Below are positions 1 to 7,697 of a stretch of 34,413 nt of DNA, in pieces. The stretch spans positions 1 through 34,413 of the forward strand of contig DASVSC010000216.1 of the NCBI GenBank assembly GCA_036388295.1, read 5' to 3'. The DNA comes from RYN-431 sp036388295 (GTDB lineage Bacteria; Planctomycetota; Phycisphaerae; Tepidisphaerales; Tepidisphaeraceae). The notes under the pieces were generated by a model. That model searched no databases and was not told the origin of the DNA. It was given only the letters and a program-made list of their open reading frames with translations. The translations under genes and the position numbers were made by a program. Position 1 is the stretch's first letter. Each line of letters begins with the position of its first letter.

Positions 1-26
1 GGCCGGCCGCAGTTTTGCGGCCGGCC
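1..26 (-). terminator. Perfect hairpin just past the fusA stop
   Basis: An 11-bp perfect inverted repeat (1-11 with 16-26) around a 4-nt GTTT loop lies 20 bp beyond the fusA stop codon. It could end fusA transcription. Any T-tract on the minus strand would lie outside the window, so intrinsic termination cannot be confirmed. Confidence 0.5.
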
Positions 27-46
27 GTTGAGTTCAGGACTCGGGA

Positions 47-2251
47 TTACTTCCGGCCCGCGCCGTACTCTTCCAGGATCTGCTGTTTCACGTTCGCCGG
101 GACGATTGCGTACTTCAGCGGTTCCATCGCGGCGGCGGCGCGGCCGGTGCTCATCGAACGCAGCTCGGTGGTGTAACCGAACATCGCACTCAGCGGCACT
201 TCGGCCTCGACGATGACGGTGTTGCCGCGCTCGCTGCTTTCGACGATCAGGCCGCGACGGCGGTTGATGTCGCCGGTGACGTTGCCGACGAAATCCTTCG
301 GCGTCGTCACGACCAGCTTCATAATCGGCTCGAGCAGTTCCGGCTTGGCGGCCTTCACGGCGTCGATGATGGCGAGGCGGCCGGCCAGTTCGAAGGCGAT
401 CTGGCTGCTGTCGACGTCGTGGTAGCTGCCGTCGGTCAGCGTCACCTTGACGTTGATCAGCGGGAAGCCGGCCAGGATGCCCGTCTTGCAGGTCTGGCGG
501 ATGCCGTACTCGGCCGAGGGGATGAACTCCTTCGGGATCGAGCCGCCGACGATTTTGTTTTCGAACGCGATGCCGTCTTCCCACTTGAGCTTCTTGAGCA
601 CTTCCGGCTCCAGCGGCTTGCCGTCCGGACCCGTGCCGTCGAACGGCGCGATGCTGATCCAGACGTCGCCGAACTGGCCGCGGCCGCCGCTCTGCTTCTT
701 GTGCACGCCGCGAATGTCTTTGGCGCTGCCGCTGATGGCTTCGCGGTAGCTGACCTTCGGCTTGCCAACGACGCAGTCGACTTTGTAGTCGCGGGTGAGG
801 CGCATCTTGATGATTTCAAGGTGCAGCTCGCCCATGCCGGCGATGATCGTCTCGCCGGTTTCCTTGTTGTAGTTGGCCTGGAACGTCGGGTCCTGGCGGC
901 GCAGGTTCGTGAGGGCGTTGGTCAGCTTGTCCTTATCGGCACCGGCCTTGGGCTCGATGGACATGCTGATGACGGGCTCGGGGAACGTGGGCCGTTCGAG
1001 GATGATCGGGTCGTCGAGGTCGCACAGGGTGTCGCCGGTCATGGCTTCCTGCACGCCGATGACGGCCACGATGTCGCCGGCTTCGGCGCGTTCGCGGGCG
1101 ATGCGGTCGTTGGCCGACATCTGGAACATGCGGCTGACGTTTTCCTTCGTGCCCTTGTTGGCGTTCAGCACGCGCGTGCCGGCTTCCAGCACGCCGCTGT
1201 AGATGCGGACGTAGGTGAGCGTGCCGAACTTGTCGTCGACGATCTTGAACGCCAGCCCGCAGAACGGCTCGTCGGGCGTGAGTTTGCGGACGAGCACCTT
1301 GTCGGTGTCGCGCACGTCGAGGCCCTTGACGTCTTCGATGTCGGTCGGGGCCGGCAGGAAGTCGATGACGCCGTCCAGCACCTGCTGCACGCCGACGTAT
1401 TGATAGGCCGAGCCGCAGAACAGCGGGTGGGCTTTGAACTCGATCGTGCCCTTACGCAGGGCGGCGCGGATTTCGGGTTCGGTCAGGCTTTCCGGGTCTT
1501 CCAGGTACTTGCCGGCCAGGTCGTCGTCCAATTCGGCGACCTTTTCCAGCATAATCGCACGGTAGTGGGCGAAACGGTCCTGATCGACCTGCGGCAATGA
1601 ACTGATCTCGACCTTGTTGACGCTCTGGCCCTTGTCCTTGTCGTCGCCGTACTTCTCGGGCTTGTAGCCGACCTGGGCGATCAGATCGATGACGCCGGCG
1701 AACGTGTCGGCCTGGCCGATCGGGATCACGACCGGGATGGCCGGCGCGCCGAGGCGGTCCAGGATGGTCTTGTAGCAGAACTCATAGTCCGCCCCGACCT
1801 TGTCCATTTTGTTGACGAAACAGATACGCGGCACGTTGTACTTGGTCGCCTGACGCCACACGGTTTCGGACTGCGCTTCCACGCCTTCCTTGCCGTCGAA
1901 CACGGCGACCGCGCCGTCGAGCACGCGCAACGAGCGTTCCACTTCGGCCGTGAAGTCCACGTGGCCGGGGGTGTCGATCAGGTTGATGTTGTAAAGCTGG
2001 TCGGCAGTCGGCGTGGTCTTGGTCAGCCAGTTGCCGCGGCTCCATTCGCAGAACGTGGCGGCGCTGTTGATCGTGATGCCGCGCTTCTGTTCTTCGGGGT
2101 CGAAGTCCATGACGGCGGTGCCTTCGTGCACTTCGCCGATTTTGTGGACGCGGCCGGTGTAATACAGGATGCGTTCGCTGGTGGTGGTCTTGCCGGCGTC
2201 GATGTGGGCGGCGATGCCGATATTGCGAATCTTGGTCAGGTCACGGGCCAT
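47..2251 (-). CDS. fusA: Translation elongation factor G
   Basis: This is the cytoplasmic GTPase that drives ribosomal translocation after peptide-bond formation. The G1 motif AHIDAGKT is at residues 15-22, followed by the switch motif DTPGHVDF and the base-specificity motif NKMDK. Domains II-V follow through the YGYTTELRS-like region (here FGYTTELRS) near the C-terminus. At 734 residues it is slightly longer than the usual ~700, with extra residues in the G domain around positions 195-215. The ATG at 2251 has a GAGGA Shine-Dalgarno 7 nt upstream, so the start is secure. It is transcribed alone from its own promoter with a leader of about 100 nt. No ribosomal protein gene is visible next to it, unlike the classical str operon. 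Identification is certain; paralogue type (EF-G1 or EF-G2) was not determined. Confidence 0.97.
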   Translation of the reverse strand: MARDLTKIRNIGIAAHIDAGKTTTSERILYYTGRVHKIGEVHEGTAVMDFDPEEQKRGITINSAATFCEWSRGNWLTKTTPTADQLYNINLIDTPGHVDFTAEVERSLRVLDGAVAVFDGKEGVEAQSETVWRQATKYNVPRICFVNKMDKVGADYEFCYKTILDRLGAPAIPVVIPIGQADTFAGVIDLIAQVGYKPEKYGDDKDKGQSVNKVEISSLPQVDQDRFAHYRAIMLEKVAELDDDLAGKYLEDPESLTEPEIRAALRKGTIEFKAHPLFCGSAYQYVGVQQVLDGVIDFLPAPTDIEDVKGLDVRDTDKVLVRKLTPDEPFCGLAFKIVDDKFGTLTYVRIYSGVLEAGTRVLNANKGTKENVSRMFQMSANDRIARERAEAGDIVAVIGVQEAMTGDTLCDLDDPIILERPTFPEPVISMSIEPKAGADKDKLTNALTNLRRQDPTFQANYNKETGETIIAGMGELHLEIIKMRLTRDYKVDCVVGKPKVSYREAISGSAKDIRGVHKKQSGGRGQFGDVWISIAPFDGTGPDGKPLEPEVLKKLKWEDGIAFENKIVGGSIPKEFIPSAEYGIRQTCKTGILAGFPLINVKVTLTDGSYHDVDSSQIAFELAGRLAIIDAVKAAKPELLEPIMKLVVTTPKDFVGNVTGDINRRRGLIVESSERGNTVIVEAEVPLSAMFGYTTELRSMSTGRAAAAMEPLKYAIVPANVKQQILEEYGAGRK

Positions 2252-2362
2252 GGTCGTCCTCGAGGAAAATCAGCCTGTTGCAGCGAAACCCGCACCGAAA
2301 AAACAAACGCACGCAGAACCCTGCGTGCACCGTGCGGCAAATCCACTTCAGGAAGGGGCAAT

Positions 2363-2390
2363 AATTTAGCGATGTTCGGCCGATCGTCAA
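2363..2390 (-). promoter_or_regulatory. fusA promoter (sigma70-like)
   Basis: Read on the minus strand: TTGACG (2385-2390), a 16-nt spacer, then TAAATT (2363-2368). The predicted start of transcription is near 2356, giving an mRNA leader of about 105 nt before the fusA ATG. The -35 box overlaps the last codons of the upstream glycosyltransferase gene. Confidence 0.55.
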
Positions 2391-3643
2391 GCGACGCCCG
2401 CCGGCGCGGGCAGCCGTTCGAGCAGGTCGCAGACCATTTCCAGAGGCCGATCGCCCCGCGCCTTCTCGGCGACGAGCGCCGTCGTCGCGACGACCGCCTC
2501 CGACGCCAGCAGCCGTCCCAGTTTCCCCGCCACCCGCCGGCCGGTGAACCGCCGCACGCTCACGGCGTCCGCCACGCCCAGGCGGCGGCAGATGGCGGCG
2601 TTGTCGAACTGGTCATGGCTCATCGGCATGACCAGTTGGGGAATACCCGCCCGCAGCGCCTGGGCCGTCGTGCCGATGCCGCCGTGGTGGACGATCGCGG
2701 CGCAGCGCGGCAGGAGCGTGCCGAACGGGGCGAACGGCACGTGCCGGACCGTGTCGGGCAGATCGGCGGGCAGTTGCTCGGCGTGCCGCGTCAGCAGCAG
2801 GCCGCGCCGGTTCAGTCGGCGGCAGACCTCGACGGCGGTGCGGAAAAAACGGTGGCCGAACAGCATCGCGCTGCCGGGCGTAAAGGCGATTGGCTTCTCC
2901 CCCGCCGCCAGCCACTGGTCTAGTTCGGCGTCCAGCGGCGTGTGGTCGGACTCGTCGTACAGCGGGAAACCGGCGAGCCGCACCTGTTCCGGGTAATCGC
3001 TCTGCCGCGGGAAAAACCATTCCGGCCACAACCCGATCGTCAGGTGCGGCGAATGCCACCACCCCTTCTGAATCCGGTCCACCGGCGGTAGGCCCTTTTC
3101 GGCCCGGAATGAGTTGAGTACCGGGCAGATCATCGGGTCAATAAACCAGCGGTCGGCCCCGTCCCAGAACTTCTGACGGAACGCCATCGGCAGCCACCCC
3201 AACGGCGGCAGGCCGGGCAAGGCGGGCATGGACACGACGGACCGAATGCAGATCGGCGCCAGGTGCGCCGTCGCCATCGCCAGCCCGAGTTTTTCCGACG
3301 CGATCCGCGCTCCCATGGCCAGGGTCGACCCGACCACCGTCGTCCCCGGCCCGGCGTTCGCGGCCACCACGTCATACACCGCCGCCAGCGTGTCGCCCAC
3401 GTGTTTCAGCACCACGCCGGGCCCGCGCACCGGGTGCCAGATGTTCGGGTCGCTCTGCACTTCGCGAAATGCGGCCGCTTCGCCGAGCGGGATGAACCGA
3501 AGGCCCGCCCGTTCGACCAGTTCGCGGAACAGGTCGTTCGTCGCCAGCCGGACCGTGTGGCCGCGTGCGGCAAGCGCCCGCCCGATGCCGACGAACGGAT
3601 GGACGTCGCCGTGCGAGCCGATGGTGAGGAGGAGAAAATCCAT
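2387..3643 (-). CDS. UGT/MGT-type glycosyltransferase (GT1 family)
   Basis: This is a predicted GT-B fold enzyme that transfers a sugar from a nucleotide-sugar donor to a lipid or small-molecule acceptor. The N-terminus (LLLTIGSHGDVHPFVGIG) carries the acceptor-side signature of sterol/macrolide glucosyltransferases. Near residue 320 the donor-binding signature HHGGIGTTAQALRAGIPQL followed by DQFDNA is clear. The length of 418 residues is normal for bacterial members. No signal peptide or membrane segment is seen, so it is probably cytoplasmic. The start ATG at 3643 lacks an obvious Shine-Dalgarno. No biosynthetic partner genes adjoin it, and the acceptor cannot be deduced. A repeat-containing spacer of about 100 bp separates it from the queD-like gene. 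Confidence 0.85.
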   Translation of the reverse strand: MDFLLLTIGSHGDVHPFVGIGRALAARGHTVRLATNDLFRELVERAGLRFIPLGEAAAFREVQSDPNIWHPVRGPGVVLKHVGDTLAAVYDVVAANAGPGTTVVGSTLAMGARIASEKLGLAMATAHLAPICIRSVVSMPALPGLPPLGWLPMAFRQKFWDGADRWFIDPMICPVLNSFRAEKGLPPVDRIQKGWWHSPHLTIGLWPEWFFPRQSDYPEQVRLAGFPLYDESDHTPLDAELDQWLAAGEKPIAFTPGSAMLFGHRFFRTAVEVCRRLNRRGLLLTRHAEQLPADLPDTVRHVPFAPFGTLLPRCAAIVHHGGIGTTAQALRAGIPQLVMPMSHDQFDNAAICRRLGVADAVSVRRFTGRRVAGKLGRLLASEAVVATTALVAEKARGDRPLEMVCDLLERLPAPAGVA

Positions 3644-3663
3644 AAGGAAGAAGTTGTCTTACT

Positions 3664-3776
3664 CCCTCTCCCGGTACCGCAGGGAGAGGGCTGCGAATAG
3701 GGACTTCGAGTTGGCGGCCAGTCTGATGCCCGGCAGACCCTATCCCTAACCCTCTCCCGGCGTACCGGTAGAGAGG
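3664..3776. repeat. REP-like palindrome pair, copy pair 1
   Basis: Two palindromes of the same family face each other. The first has CCCTCTCCC (3664-3672) pairing with GGGAGAGGG (3682-3690). The second has CCTCTC (3751-3756) pairing with GAGAGG (3771-3776) and an internal CGG/CCG. The second copy is preceded by the family flank CCCTAAC. The second copy lies inside the last codons of the queD-like gene and includes the neighbourhood of its TAG stop. The same family recurs as pairs at 25565-25704 and 27220-27396. Confidence 0.75.
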
Positions 3777-4573
3777 ACCCGAGGGGCTTCGTCGCCGGAG
3801 TATTCACACGACGTCTTGGGCGTTTCCCAGACCGTTACCGACCGCAACGCCGCGTGCTGACGTTTCAGGTGCGGCTTCAGCCAGCCGTAGATCACGCGGG
3901 CGATGTTTTCCACGCTCGGATTGAGCGTCTGGAACTCCACGACTTCGGCGTTCAGGAACTTGTGATCCACTTTCCGAATGGCGTGTTCCTCGACCAGCCG
4001 TTCGAGCTCCGCTACGCCGATGATCCGGCCGCCTTCGTCGGGTGTGCCGGCAATCGTGACCTTGACTTCGTAGTTGTGTCCGTGGCCGTGCGGGTTGTTG
4101 CACTTGCCGAACAGCTGCCGGTTTTCGGCATCGCCGAGCGACGGGTTGTGCAAACGGTGGGCGGCGGAAAACTCGAAGTGCTGGCTCAACTGCGTCACGT
4201 GCGGCTCCCCGGCATCGACGGCCGAACTTTGGTACGGACTGGCGACGATCTCCACGCGCTCCACCCGCCGGCCGGGCCAGGCGGATTTCAGAACGGCGAA
4301 GGTCGACAAAACCGTCCCCGGCAATCCGCCGGCGGACGTTGCCGCCGCCGCAAGCAGGCCGAATGCCTCCCGGCGGACGGCGTCGTCGATCCGCTTAATG
4401 TCGATCAGGTACGCCGACGTCGGGTCCGGGTCGCCGGACAGGGTCACCCGGACCGCCCAGTGAACCGCCGGCCCGTCCGCGGCGGGCGTGCCGGCATGGC
4501 CGTTGGTGCCGGCGGCGGCCGTCTGGCCGCCGGTCGGGAGGTTGAATCGCACTTCGCGACAGAGGCGGTACAT
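3746..4573 (-). CDS. Tandem 6-pyruvoyl-tetrahydropterin synthase / QueD-like protein
   Basis: The C-terminal half (from about residue 128) is a complete T-fold PTPS/QueD domain. It has FSAAHRL (His139), Cys158 in GKCNN, the zinc motif HGHGHNY (His164, His166), the DH pair in VDHKFLN, and a Glu in WETPKTSCEY. Such enzymes convert dihydroneopterin triphosphate to 6-carboxy- or 6-pyruvoyl-tetrahydropterin. The N-terminal ~125 residues resemble a second copy (start LCREVRF, end EIVASPYQSS) but lack the SAAH and HGH ligands and carry a Gly/Ala-rich insertion, so this half looks non-catalytic. The length of 275 residues is twice that of a single-domain QueD. Whether the product feeds queuosine or a pterin is not decidable; a QueC-like gene lies about 27 kb away. 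The last residues and the TAG stop lie within a REP-like repeat. Confidence 0.85.
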   Translation of the reverse strand: MYRLCREVRFNLPTGGQTAAAGTNGHAGTPAADGPAVHWAVRVTLSGDPDPTSAYLIDIKRIDDAVRREAFGLLAAAATSAGGLPGTVLSTFAVLKSAWPGRRVERVEIVASPYQSSAVDAGEPHVTQLSQHFEFSAAHRLHNPSLGDAENRQLFGKCNNPHGHGHNYEVKVTIAGTPDEGGRIIGVAELERLVEEHAIRKVDHKFLNAEVVEFQTLNPSVENIARVIYGWLKPHLKRQHAALRSVTVWETPKTSCEYSGDEAPRVLSTGTPGEG

Positions 4574-4664
4574 CGGCCCGAGAGTCTAGGCCGTATTCAA
4601 TGGTAAGCGAGGCCCGGGCTCTGGAATCGCCCGCAGGGCTGTTCGTCGTTCGTTCGCCCCCGGT

Positions 4665-4693
4665 TTGACAGGGGGTGCGACAAGATGTATCTT
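4665..4693 (+). promoter_or_regulatory. Promoter of the dksA-like gene
   Basis: A consensus -35 TTGACA (4665-4670), a 17-nt spacer and TATCTT (4688-4693) form a strong sigma70-type promoter. Transcription should start near 4700. The upstream ATG at 4685 lies inside this promoter, which excludes it as the start codon and supports the GTG at 4781. Confidence 0.75.
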
Positions 4694-4780
4694 TGCCGTG
4701 CTCGGCCCGATTTTTGCCGGGCGGCCCAGGCGCCCGCCGTGTTGGCGGCCCGCAGCGGTAATAACGATCGAGGCACACCA

Positions 4781-5695
4781 GTGGCGAAAAAGCTCGTCAA
4801 GAAGCCCGCAGTCGCGGGCCGAATTTCCAAACCCGTAGCCCCGAACGTTGCGAGCAGGCCCCTTAAAGCCAAGGCGATACCCGCCGCCAAAGCGCCGCAG
4901 GCGAAACCTGTCGCGTCACGCACCGGTCGGACCGCCGCCGCCAAGCCGGTCGTCGCCAAGCCCGCCCCTTCCAAGCCCGCCAACGGCAAGCCCACGAACG
5001 GCAAGGCCGCAGTCGCCCCGGCCACGCCCAAGGCCGTGAAGCAACTCGCCAAAGTGGCCCCCGCGCCGGTCGTCGCCCCGCGTCCGGCCGCCGTCGCCAG
5101 GCCGTCACTCGCGGTGAAGCCGCCCGTCAATGGCATTGGAACCACCAGCGCGAAACCGGCGACGAAGTCGCAATCCGCCGCCGGCCTGTCCGCCGAACCC
5201 ACCAAGCCCGTTCTGAAGCTGAACAAGCCGGTCCGCATCCGCCCGGAACCGATTCCCGTGCGCCTGCCACCGGCCCCCGTCCGCAGCGACAGCAAAATGG
5301 CCCGCAATCGCGCCGGCATCACCGCCCGCGAACTGGAACACTTCCGCGACCTGCTGTTCGAGAAACGCCGTGAACTCACCGGCGACGTCAGCAGCATGGA
5401 AACCAGCGCCCTGCGCAACAGCAACGGCAGCCTGAGCACTCTGCCCATGCACATGGCCGACGCCGGCACCGACAATTACGAGCAGGAGTTCACGCTCGGT
5501 CTGGTCGAAAAAGATCGCAAGCTGCTCCGCGACATCAACTTGGCCCTGGCGAAAATTCAGGACGGCAGCTACGGCATCTGCGAAGGCACCGGCAAGCCGA
5601 TCAGCAAGCCGCGCCTCGAAGCGCAGCCGTGGGCGAAGTATTCGATCGAACACGCCCGCCAACTGGAACGGTCTCAGTTCCGTCGGGCGTTCTAA
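4781..5695 (+). CDS. DksA/TraR-family protein with long basic N-terminal tail
   Basis: The C-terminal ~110 residues match the DksA/TraR coiled coil and C-terminal module (LRDLLFEKRREL-like start, then ADAGTDNYEQEFTLGL and IQDGSYGICEGTGKPI). This family binds the RNA polymerase secondary channel. The zinc finger is degenerate: only one Cys of the usual four remains, and the second pair is replaced by WAKYSIEHAR. The first ~185 residues are low-complexity and rich in Ala, Lys and Pro, resembling histone H1-like tails, and probably bind nucleic acid. The GTG start at 4781 is chosen because a GAGG lies about 8 nt upstream and the promoter excludes the earlier ATG. The length is 304 residues against ~150 for E. 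coli DksA. lspA lies 107 bp downstream; a dksA-lspA pairing is common in planctomycetes. Confidence 0.85.
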   Translation: MAKKLVKKPAVAGRISKPVAPNVASRPLKAKAIPAAKAPQAKPVASRTGRTAAAKPVVAKPAPSKPANGKPTNGKAAVAPATPKAVKQLAKVAPAPVVAPRPAAVARPSLAVKPPVNGIGTTSAKPATKSQSAAGLSAEPTKPVLKLNKPVRIRPEPIPVRLPPAPVRSDSKMARNRAGITARELEHFRDLLFEKRRELTGDVSSMETSALRNSNGSLSTLPMHMADAGTDNYEQEFTLGLVEKDRKLLRDINLALAKIQDGSYGICEGTGKPISKPRLEAQPWAKYSIEHARQLERSQFRRAF

Positions 5696-5696
5696 G

Positions 5697-5783
5697 GTAG
5701 GGGAAAGTCGATCGTGAGAAGTGGGACGCAGAAGAAGGGCATTTCTCCCTTCTACTTTTACTTCCCACTATCAACTTCCCACT
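5697..5783. repeat. Imperfect hairpin related to the cassette ends at 20659-21082
   Basis: A long imperfect inverted repeat fills the gap between the dksA-like stop and lspA. Its right arm (5761-5783) matches the right arm of the four-helix-bundle cassette between motA and motB at 22 of 23 positions. The left arm (about 5697-5735) is diverged. There is no coding sequence between the arms, only a short loop. It looks like an empty or decayed form of the same element. It ends 7 nt before the lspA -10 box. Confidence 0.7.
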
Positions 5784-5790
5784 TGCCCGC

Positions 5791-5796
5791 TATTAT
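5791..5796 (+). promoter_or_regulatory. lspA -10 box, leaderless geometry
   Basis: TATTAT lies exactly 6 nt before the GTG start of lspA, placing the predicted transcription start on the start codon. No Shine-Dalgarno is present. No convincing -35 is seen; the sequence there belongs to the repeat arm. Confidence 0.55.
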
Positions 5797-5802
5797 TTCG
5801 CC

Positions 5803-6363
5803 GTGATCCGTCCGCCGCATCGTTCCTTGTCTGCCTGGGCCTGCCTGCTGGTCCCGTTGATTCTGGGCCTGTCGCTGGACCTGCTGACGAAGCACGCCGC
5901 CTTCGAATCCCTTGTCACCGGCCGGGTGATGGACGCGAACGGTCAGGAGCAAGTCCTGTCACGCGTGGCCCAGCCGATTCCCGGCTTGCTCCACTTCCAG
6001 GCCCACGTGAACCGCGGGGCCGTGTTCGGAATCGCCCAAAACCAGCGGCCGGTGTTCGTAGTCGTTTCGATCCTGGCGCTCGGGCTGCTGGCGTACCTGT
6101 TCGCCCGGTCCGGCTCGCAGCGGTTTTACCAGGTGCTGCTGGGCGTGCTGTTCGGCGGCGTGCTGGGCAACCTGTACGACCGCGTCGCGTTCGGTTACGT
6201 GCGCGACATGATTTACATCCTGCCAAACCTGGACGTCTTCCCCTGGATTTTCAACATCGCCGACAGCCTGCTCTGCACCGGCGTCGGCGGGATGTTCGCC
6301 TACACCCTGATCCACGGCGACGAGCCACTCGCCAAGGCCGCCGCCGCGCCGACCCGGCCCTGA
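5803..6363 (+). CDS. lspA: Lipoprotein signal peptidase (signal peptidase II)
   Basis: This is an inner-membrane aspartyl protease that removes the signal peptide from lipidated prolipoproteins. Four hydrophobic segments are visible, at about residues 10-30, 82-100, 110-123 and 148-172. The two catalytic aspartates are Asp126 in GNLYDR and Asp154 in FNIADS, with the conserved NRGAVFGI motif around residues 70-77. The length of 186 residues is slightly above the E. coli enzyme because of a longer periplasmic loop and a short C-terminal tail. The GTG start at 5803 fits the upstream -10 box and the first membrane helix. Its substrates would include the HEAT-repeat lipoprotein at 32718-33488. ribD starts 1 nt after the lspA stop, so the two are co-transcribed. 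Confidence 0.95.
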   Translation: MIRPPHRSLSAWACLLVPLILGLSLDLLTKHAAFESLVTGRVMDANGQEQVLSRVAQPIPGLLHFQAHVNRGAVFGIAQNQRPVFVVVSILALGLLAYLFARSGSQRFYQVLLGVLFGGVLGNLYDRVAFGYVRDMIYILPNLDVFPWIFNIADSLLCTGVGGMFAYTLIHGDEPLAKAAAAPTRP

Positions 6364-6364
6364 C

Positions 6365-7573
6365 ATGATCACCCCGACCGACGAAACGCTTCTTCGCCGC
6401 GCGTTGCGCGTCGCGATGAACGGCCGCGGTCGGGTGGAACCGAACCCGATGGTCGGGTGCGTGCTGGCCCGGAACGGCCGAGTCATCGCCGAAGGCCACC
6501 ACGGCCACTTCGGCGGCCCGCACGCCGAGCCCGCCGCCCTGGCCGACTGCCAATCCCGCGGCCACGACGCGCGCGACGCGACGGCGTACGTCACGCTCGA
6601 ACCGTGCTGCCACACGAACAAAAAGACGCCGCCGTGCGCCCCGCGTCTGATCGAAGCCGGCATCGCGCGCGTCGTCATCGGCTGCCTCGACCCGAACCCC
6701 GACGTCGACGGCCGTGGCGTCGCCCTGCTGCGAGCGGCAGGCATCGCCGTCGATCTTGCCCCGCCGGAGTCGGCGGCCCTGTTCTTACAGCTCATCGCGC
6801 CGTTCCGGACGCCGCCGTTTTATACGACCGTCAAATGGGCCGAAAGCGCGGACGGCTACGTCGCCGGCGTCGGCGGCATGCCGATCCGCATCACCTCGGC
6901 GGCGGCCAATCAAGCCGTGCACCGCCTGCGCACGCGCAGCGACGCCATCGCCGTCGGCATCGGCACCGTCCTGTCCGACGACCCGCTGCTCACGGTGCGC
7001 GGCGTCGAAATCGTCCGCCGCCCGACCCGCATCGTGCTCGACCGCGGCTTCCGCATGCCCCTCGACGCCCGGCTGCTGGCCGACACGCGAATCGCGCCCG
7101 TCGTGCTCATCACCGATGCCGACCAACTGCTTCCGGGCGAAATGCTGCAGGAAGCCGAAACGAGTGACGTTTTTGCCAACGGCAAAGTCCGCAGTGCGTT
7201 CCGGATTCGCGAACTCGGCGGCCGGCTGATCGCGATCGATACCGAAGCCTTGTCCGTCGCCCGCATGATCGAAGCGGCTAACGTCGTGCCGGCCGGCGGA
7301 CACCTGATGATCGAGGCCGGCCCGCACCTCGCCCGTGCGGCGCTCCCGGCCACCGACCGGCTGTGGCGCTTCGTTTCGTCGGACCGTTTGCAGGCCGACG
7401 AATCCGCCCCGCGGGCCGCCACTGTGCCCGCCGCGTACGTCGAAACCGGACGAATCACACTCGGCCCGGACACGCTGATCGAATACCTCAACCGCGACGC
7501 CGCCAGCTTCGTCACGGCCACGCTGTCGGCGGATTTCGTCCTCGAAGCCGAGCACGCAATAGCGTCCGAGTGA
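6365..7573 (+). CDS. ribD: Riboflavin biosynthesis protein RibD (deaminase/reductase)
   Basis: This bifunctional cytoplasmic enzyme catalyses the second and third steps of riboflavin synthesis: deamination of the pyrimidine intermediate and reduction of its ribosyl side chain. The N-terminal deaminase domain shows the zinc motif with His53-Ala-Glu55 (GGPHAEPAAL) and PCCH...PPC (Cys81, Cys91). The reductase domain begins near residue 155 (YTTVKWAESADGYVA) and contains the NADPH-region signature VGIGTVLSDDPLLTVR. The length of 402 residues is somewhat longer than E. coli RibD (367), mostly at the C-terminus. No Shine-Dalgarno precedes the ATG, so translation is probably coupled to lspA. ribF, a later FAD/FMN step, is encoded at 30091-31044. 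Other rib genes are not in the window. Confidence 0.95.
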   Translation: MITPTDETLLRRALRVAMNGRGRVEPNPMVGCVLARNGRVIAEGHHGHFGGPHAEPAALADCQSRGHDARDATAYVTLEPCCHTNKKTPPCAPRLIEAGIARVVIGCLDPNPDVDGRGVALLRAAGIAVDLAPPESAALFLQLIAPFRTPPFYTTVKWAESADGYVAGVGGMPIRITSAAANQAVHRLRTRSDAIAVGIGTVLSDDPLLTVRGVEIVRRPTRIVLDRGFRMPLDARLLADTRIAPVVLITDADQLLPGEMLQEAETSDVFANGKVRSAFRIRELGGRLIAIDTEALSVARMIEAANVVPAGGHLMIEAGPHLARAALPATDRLWRFVSSDRLQADESAPRAATVPAAYVETGRITLGPDTLIEYLNRDAASFVTATLSADFVLEAEHAIASE

Positions 7574-7685
7574 CGTGAGTGCCGAAACTTGGCACCCACC
7601 GAATTATTCCTTCCGACGCAGTCTCGCGCGACCAAACGACGCAGTCCTCCGCACCCGTTCGCGCTCTCATAGCGGACGCGGACGA

Positions 7686-7691
7686 TATACT
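7686..7691 (+). promoter_or_regulatory. -10 box of the TPR metallopeptidase gene, leaderless geometry
   Basis: TATACT lies exactly 6 nt before the ATG at 7698, with no Shine-Dalgarno between. A clear -35 box is not visible. The predicted transcript begins at the start codon. Confidence 0.5.
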
Positions 7692-7697
7692 TGCCTT

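Noticed and set aside
4685..4780. Upstream ATG start for the dksA-like gene
   Set aside because: The ATG lies within the TTGACA-N17-TATCTT promoter, upstream of the expected transcription start. The GTG at 4781 has a GAGG Shine-Dalgarno.
7575..7697. N-terminal extension of the TPR peptidase
   Set aside because: It would bury a textbook signal peptide that begins at 7698, and it crosses the -10 box.
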